Assembly (NCBI GenBank): GCA_018894105.1
Contig: CM032133.1
Span: forward strand, 18,490,501-18,554,500
Source of the DNA: Jacaranda mimosifolia
Taxonomy: Eukaryota > Streptophyta > Magnoliopsida > Lamiales > Bignoniaceae
Direction of reading: 5' to 3'
Length of the DNA: 64,000 bases
The notes beneath the pieces are model-generated. The model worked only from the letters and a program-made list of their open reading frames with translations, did no database searches and had not been told where the DNA came from. Positions 1-13,000 of the stretch are shown here, piece after piece. The first letter of the stretch is position 1; each line of letters opens with the position of its first letter. The position numbers and the translations under genes are program-made.

Positions 1-1260
1 AATAATGGTATCATTTTTAACCAAGTCTTTCGCAACAAGATATTTAAACTCTACATATTTAGATGCATTAGAGGACTTATTATTCTTTAGAAAGAAACAC
101 ATAAACAATATTATCATAAAATCCTCAATAGGCCTAGAAATTGAATCATCAACTAAAAGCCTGAAATGAAATCTTTTAGATTTTTCTCAAATACCTCAAA
201 ACTTTCTTAATAGCCAATCAATGTTCTTGTCCTAGATTAGAGAAATAACGCCCAAAAAACCAATAGCAAAGGTTATATCACACCTAGGACAGACTTGTGC
301 ATACATTAGACTGCCAACAATGCTAGAGTAAAGAACACTTTTCATGGACTCTTGCTCAAGTTTGTTTTTAGGGCACTGTGCAAGGCTAAGGTTATAACCT
401 TTTACTATAGGCACATAACTAGGTTTACAATTTTGCATGTTAGATCTCACCAAGACACGATCAATGTAACTCATTTGAAAAAGTCCTAATAAGCCTCGAG
501 TTCTATCATGGTGGATCTCAATTCTAAGAATAAAAGATGCTTCACCAAGATCCTTCATATCAAAACTATGACATAACATTTGCTTAGTCTCATGGAGCAA
601 ACCCAAATCACTACTAGCAAGTAAAATATCATCAACATAAAGTACCAAATGTATGAATTTGCTCCCACTAGTCTTGAGGTAAATACAATTGTCCTCTTTA
701 TTTTTCTCAAAGCCTAACGAAATCACTATCTAATCAAACTTCAAGTACCACTAGTGAAAAGCCTGTTTAAGGCCATAAATTGACTTATTCACCTGACACA
801 CAAGGTGTTCCTTCCCTTCTTGAATAAAACCCTCTGGTTGAGTCATCAAAACTTCTTCATCAAGGTCACCATTAAGGAAAGATGTTCTAACATCCATTTG
901 GTGGAGTTCCAAGTCAAAATGTGCTACTAAATTCATAATGATCCTGAAGGAATCTTTGGTGGAAACAAGAGAAAAAGTATCACCATAATCAATTCCAGCT
1001 TTTTGAGTAAAGCCTTTAGTTACAAGTCTAACCTTAAACCTTTCAATCTTCCATTTTGAGTCTTTCTTGGTTTTAAACACCCATTTGCAACCTATAGTCT
1101 TTCGACCTTGGGGTAGATCAATTGACTCCCACACATTATTCCCTTTCATTGAGTGAATCTCATCCTCCATAGCACTAATCCACAAGTCTAATTGAGTACT
1201 AGAGTCTAGACATGGCATTAGAATAGCTAATAGGATCAACTATAGGACTAACATCATAAT
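1..1260 (-). pseudogene. copia reverse transcriptase and start of RNase H
   Basis: Two long open stretches (1239-751 and 726-232) carry copia RT. The first has the W-V-F-K-T-K fingers start, V-T-K-G-F-T-Q, the palm region H-Q-M-D-V-R-T-S-F-L-N-G-D and S-I-Y-G-L-K-Q; the second has the catalytic Y-V-D-D-I-L-L motif and the conserved C-P-R-C-D-I segment. Stops separate them near 727-750. From 230 to 1 the reading continues in broken frames with RNase H-like sequence that runs off the window. It is a remnant, not an active enzyme. Confidence 0.85.
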
Positions 1261-2300
1261 CACTTTCTAAGAGGTACACATAGTAGTCATCAGGGATTGT
1301 TGCACGTCTCTCTCTAGTAGAACGTCTAGGGTGCATTTGATGGATATGATTTGAGGTAGACCAATATTCAAATCGTCCTTCATATTAGCAGTAAGTGTAG
1401 CTACTTGATCATGAGGATTCTCAATTTCATGCGTAGCAGGTAGGGAAAGTGTAACAAATTCAATTAGATCATCAGCTACTATAGGATGAGAACATTCACT
1501 CCTGTCAGGCACATCATGCTCTAAGAACTTAGCTGTCTGAGACTCAACCACTCGAGTTCCACGTGAAGGACAAAAGAATTTATATCCTTTAGAATGATTT
1601 GGATACCCAATGAAGTAACCTCGAGTAGATTTGGGGTCAGTCTTTTTCTCAAAAGTGTTATAAATTCTAACCTTAGTAGGACATCCCCACACGTGAAAAT
1701 GATTTAAGCTAGGCTTCCTACCAACCCACAACTCAAAAGGTGTTTTAGGAACTAATTTAGTAGGAACATGATTGAGAATATAAATGGCAGTTCTTATGGC
1801 TTTATCCCAAAGAAAATTAGGTAACTCACATCAACTCATCATGCTCATCATCATTTTAGCTAAGGAGCGATTACGTCTTTCAGCTAAACCATTTTGCTTA
1901 AGACTCCCAAGCATAGTATATTAAGCAATAATTTTTTTTAGATCCTTTTGTTAATATTTGGTAAATTGTCCCATATGTTACCCAGTCTTATTATGTTTGC
2001 CCGTAATACAATCAACACAAAACTCCATATCTCTAAAGTTAAGACTAGAAGAATGCCTTCTTATATCAGTCTTTTTATCCGATCCTTGAAAATATGGCCA
2101 AGATGCCTATGCCATGACATGGAAGAATCATCATTATTTAGGGTCTTTTAGACATGATTCTTCAATATAAAAGGAAGAACAAATTTGATTGGTAGCCAAA
2201 GTCAACATATATAAACTATTGGATAAAAAGACACAACCAATCACTTTAGAGTCCAATATTAAATTGGTCTTCCCTTCACCAAAAGAGATATTACAATCCA
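1261..2300 (-). pseudogene. copia integrase and GAG-pre-integrase remnant
   Basis: The W-H-R-H-L-G-H zinc-binding motif of the GAG-pre-integrase domain lies near 2100-2125. Downstream (lower coordinates) the sequence jumps to the late integrase motif Q-N-G-L-A-E-R-R-N-R near 1870-1900, then N-H-V-P-T-K and F-E-L-W-V-G-R-K-P near 1720-1790 and the C-terminal H-V-W-G-C region at 1680-1731. The catalytic D,D part of the integrase core that normally sits between them is absent, so an internal deletion is inferred. Stops also interrupt the frame, for example near 1828. Confidence 0.75.
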
Positions 2301-2760
2301 AATTGTCCAAAATAGAAATAGAAATTAAGTTATGAGTTAAAGTCAATACACTAGAAAATGTTTTCCAAAGCAAGCAGGACTGTCTGTCCACTCTCCCTCT
2401 TAATTTTCTTTTCCTCAAAGACACATTTGGAAATAATATCAAGAATACTCCATAACTCATTTTGGGTATTGTAGGCCATTTCGATTGGGCTAAATTCCAC
2501 AAGCAATGAATTGAGAGAAACGTGAACAATATAGTTATTAGGAAGGGAAATATCAAGATCTTTGAGTTTTTGAACTAAATATGAACAATTTTTCAAAAAT
2601 ATACTCTCTAACTCCACTAGAATTATTATATTGCCAAATCACTCATTAGATTCCCAACCTCAAACTTGTCAGATACTTGATACATTTATTCTTCTATGTG
2701 GGAAAATTACCCAGCATTATTAATATCAAGATGTGCACTAACCAAACACTCTCCAATTGA
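2134..2760 (-). pseudogene. copia gag C-terminus and protease-flanking fragment
   Basis: The open stretch 2617-2351 contains the copia gag signature N-Y-I-V-H-V-S-L-N-S-L followed by Y-N-T-Q-N-E-L-W, and the 2556-2134 stretch contains the N-L-I-S-I-S-I-L-D and F-G-E-G-K segments typical of the region between protease and GAG-pre-integrase. The two stretches overlap in different frames, so a frameshift lies near 2350-2400. A CCHC knuckle and the protease D-T/S-G motif were not found, so part of this region is deleted. Confidence 0.65.
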
Positions 2761-3962
2761 ATTTCTCATAGTTAGAAGACTTAGGCGTTTGGATCCCTTC
2801 CACTAGACATAAGTTCTCTTTGTAGCGTTATCAGAAGGTTGAGGAGGTTAATCATCCTAGGAAGTTGTATCAATATAAGCTAATCCTAGGGCAAACCTAA
2901 CTTCACGCTTTAATCTCTTATAATTTCCACCACTCAATAGTTCAATTGTAGCATTACCATTATTTAAATATACAATAACTGTCGAAAACAACAAGAATGC
3001 AACAACCACATCGATAATAGGTAATTAACAAGAATAAGCTTCGAACAATATAGCTTAATTCCTCATAGAGTTCTTGTGAGTCATGACAAACTCCCCTTTG
3101 GGCAGAGTATGCCACACACACAAGGCCTCCCATGCAAGAACGGTACAGAGATACGTTAACTGTTGAAGAGTTGCCTCATTTGGGAAACAAATGTCCTAGA
3201 TCAATATATCCCTGTAAATATGTTTTGCATCAACAAAATCAATTATCAAACATATCTAACCCCTTTGGGCCGGGAAGAATGCATAATAGTACCAACTTGA
3301 GTATTCATGCCACAAATTTTACAAGTCTCAATAAATAAAACACTTTGGTGTAACTATTTATTTCAACTTATAAAATAAGCACATGACCGAGTTCGATAAC
3401 TAATTGCCCAACTTGCACATGTGCAATATGTATAAAAGACTCCCATAAAATTTAGTACTAAAATAATATGTACTTTGGGGAGTTATAAAGAAACTTCGTA
3501 GCATTCAAGTTGTTTCAGAATTTATTTCATTTGACTACATACATCCTATAAATATCCGAGGTTCAACAATTAATCTAACTAAATATAAAATTAAACTATA
3601 ATTGTATTATTTTTGTAGGCTTAAAGGCATATCTATTACAGTGACCGCTGTTTGAGCCAGAGGGAAAGAAAAGTTGTTATATTAATTTCCGCGGACCGAA
3701 AAACGCAAAGAAAAAAAATAAATACCCAGAACATTTATAATTTGCATATAGATGAGATACTAACATGGTTTTCTTTCCTTCAAGTATATACATATATAAC
3801 AAAGAAAGAGCAATCTATATATAAATAAAACATGAGGGTCCACATCCAATGATTTAAGTAATCAATTATGTATGTAAACACGGCAATTCTTGTACCAAGG
3901 AAATTTGCATAATAAGACATTATGTTTGATCTAATAACATATTGCAGAAATAATGTAATTAA

Positions 3963-3998
3963 CCACACACACACACACATATATATATACGCACACAC
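3963..3998. repeat. compound (AC)n-(AT)n microsatellite
   Basis: Uninterrupted AC dinucleotides run directly into AT dinucleotides, followed by a short ACGCAC tail. Confidence 0.9.
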
Positions 3999-4104
3999 AA
4001 AACATAATCTGCAATGATAAGTTATCAATATATATACAAAACATAATCTCCAGTGATAAGTTATTAACTTATATACAAAACAATCCTATCTAGCCAATAT
4101 ATAT

Positions 4105-4205
4105 CTATGCTGCTACGCAGCCTTCGGCAAAATTTATATACAAAACATAGATGTTGCTATCACGCAGCCTTCAGCGGAATTTATATGCAAAACATAGATG
4201 TTGCT
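4105..4205. repeat. two-unit imperfect tandem repeat of about 46 bp
   Basis: Two adjacent units share the core ACGCAGCCTTC followed by a GGCA/GCGG-AATTTATAT-CAAAACATAG tail; unit 1 is about 4105-4150 and unit 2 about 4151-4197, with a further partial start at 4198. Function not known. Confidence 0.7.
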
Positions 4206-4427
4206 CGACGATTTCGCCGAGAATTCCATTGCATTGACTATGATGCATGATTAAAACACGAGGCTAAAAATCCCAATTTCTTCATCACCGAAAACTAAGA
4301 TTGAATAATTTAAATTTTCATCGCAGCATGCGAAGAAGAAAGATTCAAAAAAAATTCTTATAAATTGGAAACATTTAAATATATAAAATTCAATCAATAA
4401 AATTAGGCTTTGATCCATAGATATATA

Positions 4428-4440
4428 GCTCTGATATCAA
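4428..4440 (-). promoter_or_regulatory. copia primer binding site (initiator Met tRNA type)
   Basis: On the minus strand, one base inside the LTR end, the sequence reads TTGATATCAGAGC, a one- or two-base variant of the common plant copia primer site TGGTATCAGAGC. Its position next to the LTR end supports the LTR call. Confidence 0.75.
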
Positions 4441-4441
4441 C

Positions 4442-4894
4442 TGTAAGTAATAATTTAACACAAGATGCAAATATCATGAAATCAAAACACCATAAATAGA
4501 TTGATTTATTCACATACCTGTTTGAGCCATGAGATTGATGATCAATGATTCCTGCAATTTCACAATTAATTGCTAAGTCTTCATCTCACTCTCACACAAA
4601 CCACTTTGCACCTTTAATGGGATAGTAATATCAAAACGTGAAGTGGAGATGGGACCTACCTACAATATATATAAAATAAAACCCTAGAGAGCCCTACAAT
4701 TACAGACTTCTAAGATTGGGCCTACACGAACTATAATACCAAGCCTGTTTAGAAAAAAGCCTTAACAATATTGGGTCAAAATATTAGGCCTTACGAGTCT
4801 ATCTCATTAACCGTATTAATTTAATCCATTTTTTATTTTATTAAAAAATAAATCCAATTAATAGAAGTCCACATATTGGAATAAAATTCCAACA
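4442..4894 (-). repeat. 5' LTR of the left copia element
   Basis: About 453 bp starting TGTTGGAATTTT and ending TTACTTACA on the minus strand, with the TG...CA termini of LTRs and the primer site immediately inside. No second LTR copy is in the window, so identity between LTRs cannot be measured. The outer end lies 48 bp before the chitinase start codon. Confidence 0.75.
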
Positions 4895-4936
4895 AATTCA
4901 TCATAACTTAATTTGTTGAAATTGCTAATTAACTAA

Positions 4937-5830
<894 letters not shown>

Positions 5831-7005
5831 TTAATCTTCATTTCTCCACCTGGAATTTGTCAACTACTTTATGAAACTATGTGTGTAACTGCTTAAAATA
5901 AATGAATGTATGTGCCCTCTTTGCATTATCAGCATCTGCTTCTGCAGCTTGTTTCCAGATGAAAAACTACTACAAATAATCAACTTATAATGTATCTCTC
6001 AATGAATTGAGTTAGGGGTGTTAAGGAACATTTTCAGTTCCCTTAACTAAAAGGGTTCGAGGGGGAAAACTCCAAAGTTGTGGGCGAAATGAGAAGTGGC
6101 AAGAATTTGGAGGTGCAAATCTGAGGGTCCCTGTACTAGGTGATTTTATTGCAGGATTTTCAGTAAAACTTGAGTCAGCTAGCAAAGCAGCCATGTTGAT
6201 TGCATTCAATACTCAATGAAGCAGTATATATTGAATAAGTAAATCAAATGAGCCATAACTAAAGAAAAACATACAAAACAATCATAAAAGGCTCATATCT
6301 GCTCTAGCATGCCATTTGATTGTAGATTTCTTCCATTTTGCAATATGGTTTATTGCATTTTTATGCCAGAGAATTGCAATAGTGAAACAAGTGAAAATCA
6401 GTTGTAGAATAATTAATCATGAGCATCATAAGCAGATGTTGCTTTGAATGTAAGGATTAAGATGCTGTTCAAATGGGAGAACAAGAGAAACAGAGAAATA
6501 ATGGCACAGATTCACCAAGGACTCTCAGCACCTGACTGCCCAGTAAGTATGAAATGTGGTAGGGATATCCCCATCATCAGCCATACGTAGAAATGTCAAT
6601 TTTTCAAATTGATCGTAAGAGCTGAAAGTAGTATTGATACACAATTTTTTTGTTACAGGTAACTAAAGGGACGGTCAATGTACTACAAATTTCATTTCCA
6701 GCACCAATTAGCACGACTGTTTTCATAATAAACTTCCAGGAGAACTCATGTCAAAAATAACCTTAACTTCCAAACATTGATGTCTACACCCATTCACATA
6801 GGATTACCAATGATGTCGACGCTGCCAACCTGCTTTAAGCAACTAGGAAGTTTACTGTTAAGTCTACTGAAGTAGAGAATGGATTCCTCTCCAGATATTG
6901 ACAAAAATGAGAGGAAACATGAAAGTCAGCAAACACATTCAGGGTTCCCTTTAAAGTAGGAGGCCACAAAAGCAGCAACAATGCAACAATTAACAAAATC
7001 AGTCA
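5831..7005. other. spacer between chitinase pseudogene and DDM1-like gene
   Basis: The first part is the 3' flank of the chitinase remnant and the last few hundred bases are the probable 3' UTR of the minus-strand DDM1-like gene. A minus-strand open stretch at 6209-6021 (from an ATG near 6192) is rich in Ser, Pro and Phe with few acidic residues, like a plastid transit peptide or a captured first exon, but I do not recognise it and it has no visible partner exons. Confidence 0.4.
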
Positions 7006-10000
7006 TTAGCTGCTGAGGGTGGAGAGCATTCCTCCAGTTGCCGTAGGGATCACCACCTCCCAACCAGGTCCTTTTAGAGGAAGAACACTTTGTTTTGACT
7101 CGCCCTTCTCATATTCCTTTGATAAATTTGCAACTAGATCACTACGGTCCAGAACTCTCTCCAGATCTTCATCAGTAATATCAGTCTGAATCCATTTGTC
7201 CTCTTCATCCTCTTCATCACGAAGAAGGGCTAGCAATTCCTCTTCCTAGAACAAATATAACAACATCAATGGAAGTACAGTCTTGAATGCCCAGTTGTAT
7301 GGGCCATATGGCATAGACTGGAGCACATCAGCGGTCTTAATATGTAGAAGATGCAACACAAGTCAAGGAATATTCTTTATATGTAAAAGAACAATATCAG
7401 CACATGAGCACAATTTGTTTTATTACCTAATGATGAAAACATACAAGAAAACACGTGCATGCCTTATTAAACTTCCAATCAAGACTCGATGTAAAATGTG
7501 GAGAAAACAAAGACGTCAAAACAAATACTAAAAGAAGACATAAAAAATGAGACTCAGATAATCTCGCGCGCCAACAGGCACAAAAACATCAACCATCCAA
7601 TATTAACCCCCTTGTTTAACAAACAATGAAAACACATAAAACAACATATTGATGAGCCTATTGCACTAACCGTCATGGTTTCCGTTCCATCAGCCTTGGC
7701 TCTTTCCTGCTTAAACTGTCCCTTTCCAATCACCACATGTTCAAGCTTCAACTTGCTAAAAGCTCTTTTCAGAATCCGACCCTGAGTATAAGATTGTAAG
7801 TTCTTCACTGATAATGACCTTTGTTTGTTGGGGGGTGGGGTTGTTAAGAAACAGAAACACATTTGCATGTGTGTGATAGGGAGAACATCACTTAATGAGG
7901 CACCTCAACAGATTGAGCAGTAGCTAGCCTGTAAACATGAACAGGTTTTGTTTGACCAATTCTGTGACACCGGTCCATTGCCTGTAAATCCATCTGAGGG
8001 TTCTGAAATGCGATTGCAAATGAGTCAATACTTGAAATAAAAAATCCAGCAACCCCACCCATATATATATATATATATATATATATGTAAGTGAATACAA
8101 CATGCATGTGTGCGCGCGCGCACGAGAGAGAGAGAGAGAGAGAGAGCACAAGTTGCAGAGGATACCCAATCACTGTCGTATAAAATGCAGGTATCAGCTG
8201 CAGTAAGATTAATACCAAGCCCACCAGCCCTCGTGCTAAGGAGAAAGACTCTATAATTACTGTCCACATCATTGAATTCCTGAATCTGTTTGTGATTCAC
8301 CAAATATTGTGAGGTCAAATCAACTTACAACATTCATCAGATAAGCAACCAACTAAATTATAGAACATAAGGCCCAAGACAATTTTCTTTTAGCTTGAGC
8401 ACAAAAGGAACTAGCTGCTATACCAACATTATGTTCCCTAAATCACCAATTATCAGAATATAAACAGGTCTCTTACATAAAAGTTGTACTTCAGAAAACC
8501 AAACTCCCAAGAAGTAACACTTTTCCTTTTTTATCTTTTCTATATTCAGTCAATGTCTATTACAAGACTTATGCGCACAGAGATAGAAACACAACCATTA
8601 AGTCATTAACCATCATAAAATTTGATATGTGGTTTGGCATGTGGCATTTCAAGATAATGAACAAAGTTAATAGAAGCCGCAGTAAAGAATGGAATAGATG
8701 AAATAGAAAATTCCAAGATAAAGGGCATGCAGCTATTACACTAGCAGCCAGGTATAACTTACAAACTAGAAGGGAAGAGAATAATCATAGACGAGGAGAC
8801 ATAAGGCAACAAATATAGACATGAAAAGACACAAGTTCTTTTTGACCTTTCATCATCACTTGAATCACAACTCCTTGATATACATTTAGGGCCTGTTTAC
8901 TTTAAAGGTTTAGTCAGGATAATGGTCCACATGCAACAACATCCTTTGTTTACTTTTTGTGAAATCAGCCCACTATAATAAGATAGGCCCGCCAGTATCA
9001 TATGATGATGGAGAATGACCCATCCAACCATCAAGCTGAGACAGATTTATCCAAATGACCGGGTTGCAAAGGATGTTCACCGAAAATACCATTTTTCCCT
9101 CATAAGTATTATTACATTTATACGCCTGTCCTTGGCCCAAATCAGAATTCATGTCCTCTTTTCCATTTTCTTGTACTCCTTCCATAGGATTAACTTCAAT
9201 TTTATCATCAGCGCATGGGAAAAAACAGGGTTGCAAGGCAATAAAAGACTGTTCTCCAAAGTCCAAATCATGGTTCACAACAATTTTCTCAGAAAAGGAA
9301 TGTAGGAAGTGAGAAAAATTAACTAAAATAAGTGGGGGGAAAAAAGAGCAGAAGAAAAAGGGAGAAGGTGGAAGAAGAAGAAATGGAGCGGAAGGGCAGT
9401 TCACGCCAGTGGTGATGGGCGATAACCAGGCGGCAGGTGGTGGGTAGTGAGTGGCGGACGACCGTGGTTGTTTTTCTTGTTTTTTAACCCTGATAAAGAA
9501 AGGTGAAGAGATAAATGTACTTGGACTAGAAATTGGAATTTTTGGAAAGGAGAAGAAATGATTGGATATTGTGTTGGAACGTGGAGGAAAAATAATTTAT
9601 ATATGCTAATTGCTAAATAGAATAATAAATAAATTTTTTAATTAAGGATATTTTTGTCTTTGAAAAAATTCCCATTATTATCATCCATCAAATCAAAGTA
9701 AACAATTAACACAATTATCCGTTTTTATCATTCATATCATCCTACAAAGTAAATATAATTTAAAGGGAACAAAATTATCCTTATCCTATTCTTCATCCCT
9801 CATTTTATCTTATCACTCCACATCTCATATCACTAAATAAACGGGCCCTTATATGATAAACAGATCCAGAGAGAACGAACACATCCGGAGAGAAGAATAG
9901 AAATACCCAATCAGCTTTCAGATGTTACGGATGTGGTAAAATTCAACTGAAATAAATTGTGAATCCAAAACCAGAAGGTAACATGAAGCAAATCAATTTG

Positions 10001-13000
10001 CAAAACTTACTATTTACATTTTCAAAAGCAGAAACATAGAGCATGCCCAAAAAAAACACACATTTCAGATATTCTCCACACCAAAGAAAATAGGGAAACT
10101 TGGGAATAACAAAATGTAGATACAGATATGGCAAAAGAAGTAATGGCACCTGTCTTCTTCGTTCTGTCAATTTAACACTGCCATCAATTCTGCAGACTTC
10201 AAACCCCTTTTCACTGAAATAGTAATCCATTATATCCAGGATTTTGGTCCATTGAGAAAATATCAAAACCTGTTATCCCGTATAGAGTTAAATGAGAAAG
10301 GAAAACAAGAAATAACAATTGGCATCTTCACATTCATCATCATACAAATTAACAAGTTATCAAGTACTTTGTGCTTGCGAGCAAACAGCTTAGCCAATAA
10401 TCTGTCCAATAATTGAAATTTGCCACACTGCTCAACTATCTGCTCCACGGGCGGATAAAGGTCTGCAGGAGAATACAGGACACTAAAAGGTTAGGAAAGA
10501 TTTTAATTAATTCGATTAAATAAAAATAAAGGTGGCGGATAACATACAGGAGCCATCAAATGCAGACTCCAAAAGGTCAGGGTGGTTGCAGTTCTTCCTT
10601 AGTTGAATCATCAGATTACTGAGCTTTCCTTTCATGCCATAAGCTGGATGCTCACAAAGTCAGTCAAACAGGTTCATTATTGTGATATCACTTTGATAAG
10701 AATAAACCATTTATTCTGAAAATATTCGATCATCAAATAGTGCACGAAATGGAATTTAAATTCAACATCATCCAGAAACAGACTACGTCTTAGAACAAAC
10801 ATGAGTTTGCTTTGAAGAGAATCAAGAAAATACATCACCATACAGCATCAAGCCAATTTCAGATTAATCAACACCCCAACAAAATGAGTAGGTAAGACAT
10901 GACAAAGAAAAGCATACTGATTGAAGACTATTTCAAACCACCTAAATGTCCCCATGAAGATACACCACAGCCAACAGCTATGGTTAGAACTTGCTAAATA
11001 GCAATTCCCACCAAAATGAAACAAAGGACTCATTACCAAAATTTGTTCTCTCTCTCAGGTGACCCTCCAATCTTTGATTAATGAGATGGTCCTGGAAGTT
11101 CTTTTGATGCGCAGTCATCGTGGCATACAAAATAATTTCTTTCTTCGGAGGGAGCATTTTTTCAACATCTGCCTTCATTCTGCGAAGGAGAAAAGGACGC
11201 AATATAGCATGGAGTTTGGCCACCACCTGTAGACGAAGTGACGAGCATGAGAATAAGCATCAAAAAAAGGTAGCCTTCTGTGGTAGCTCAATCCATCACT
11301 GTGAGTGCACCTGTGCCCTTCTTTTCTCTTCAATCTCTTCCTTGAGGGCCTTCATTAGTGCACTTCCCAGAAAAGTCAAACCTGATAGATCACACATAAC
11401 AAAAAGAGTAGTAAGGAGAGAAGAACCCAAGCCTTTATTCAACCGATATAGGTTCGGCCTAACAGATAACCCAATATCCTTAACTATTTAAAAATCTGAA
11501 ATCGGATGAAAAGGTTTCAAGATATTATAGATATTAATTCCACTAGAGTCTTGGCATGGATATTTCCAACTTGCAATGAGATTATAAACCAAAATTCCAC
11601 TGTTTCAAAACGAATCCTCCCTGCAGAAAGAGCTAAGTCATCCAAGGGATCGTCTAAACAAACCAGTGGGAAGGTTAGAAGAAAAGGTTTCCCCTAAGCC
11701 CATATGAATAGAGCAAGGAAAACCCCTAGTTCCTTTGTGAGGAACCGGCGGCGGGGACAAAATAAACAAGTAATCGACAAGAAAAATATTTTCCTATTTA
11801 CAATCTTACCTACTTGATCAATCTACAATCAGCAAAAAAATTGGCAGTTCAAGTATGCCTTGATGATAGGATAATCTACAGTGAACACAAGCTGAAAGTA
11901 TCTAACTACTAAAGTAGCCAACCCTAAGTGCAAGTATGCCTTGATGATAGGATAACCTACAGCAAACACAAGCTGAAAGTATCTAACTACTCAAAAAAGT
12001 AGTCAACCCTAAATTCCTTGAAGCTTATGCTGGCAAATGATAGAAAATAACGCCTCATAACTAAAGGGATACTTCAATAATTTAGCATGTTTATGAGAAG
12101 TAGAGGTTTTGATGGAATACTATTAATTGATAAGTGTTTAACAATTAGAAGTTCATTACCATGACTCAAACTCTTCATGGGATGAAAAAATATCAGGAAG
12201 AATGAAGTTCAACAGTGACCAGAGCTCGGCTAAGTTGTTCTGCAGGGGCGTGCCAGTTAAGAGAAGCTTGTTTTCAGCAGATAAGTACTTCAGTTCCTTC
12301 ACCAATTTACTTTTTGAGTTCTTCAACCTGTGTCCCTTCAAGAAGTATTATATCTTTAAATAAAGCAACAGTAGTACATGAGTAACTCTTAAACTTCAGA
12401 GGCAGTTAAATCAAATTCAGGAACGAAACAATTATACAAGTTGTGCATACCTCGTCAACAACCAGGTATTTCCAGCTGTAATGCTTCAATTGTCGTCTTG
12501 CATCACTTAGTGCAACTTCATAAGAAGTAATGACAATAGGAAATTTGGGACCTACTGTCCTAGGCATGTGCTTTCTTATAATTTCATCCCTATCTTTCTT
12601 ATTACCATGGTAAATGATTGCATCCACTGAGGGCACAAACCTAGCAAATTGCAACTAAATAGTCATTTACATAACATTCATATGTTATGCGAGAAAAGAG
12701 TATCCTATCATAAGAAGTAGAAAGTAAAAATCAGATACCTCTCTATTTCACTCATCCAATTTGAGAGAGTGGAGAGAGGAGCAATAATCAAGTAAGGCCC
12801 ATGCAATCCATTTCCTTTGAGGTGTGCAAGAAAAGCAATAGTTTGAATTGTTTTCCCAAGCCCCATTTGATCAGCAAGGATCCCATTTAGTCCATTTTGC
12901 CACAATGAGATCATCCATTTTACACCTTTAATTTGATAAGACTTCAATTTCCCACCAGTCAACAGGGGTACCAGTTCCGCCTGCTCTTTTTCAGCTCTCT

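Larger units (their letters stand above)
2900..4427. other. gene-free leader region of the copia element
   Basis: No open frame here resembles a known protein. It lies between gag and the primer binding site of the minus-strand copia element and is probably its untranslated leader plus degenerate gag N-terminus. It contains a CA/TA microsatellite at about 3963-3998 and a short tandem repeat at about 4105-4205. Confidence 0.5.
1..4894 (-). mobile_element. Ty1/copia LTR retrotransposon, decayed, left end outside window
   Basis: Reading on the minus strand the order is 5' LTR (4442-4894), primer binding site, leader, gag, GAG-pre-integrase, integrase, reverse transcriptase and start of RNase H, which is the Ty1/copia order (integrase before RT). 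The coding part is broken by stops and small frameshifts, and the central catalytic part of integrase is missing near 1930-1960. The 3' LTR would lie to the left of the window. The element is non-autonomous as seen. About 1.5 kb between gag and the primer site (2900-4427) has no recognisable coding sequence. Confidence 0.85.

Noticed and set aside
9015..9404. Overlapping open frames of about 100-140 codons on both strands
   Set aside because: Inside the non-autonomous MITE in DDM1 intron 11, no protein motif, and not shared as an open frame by the second copy.
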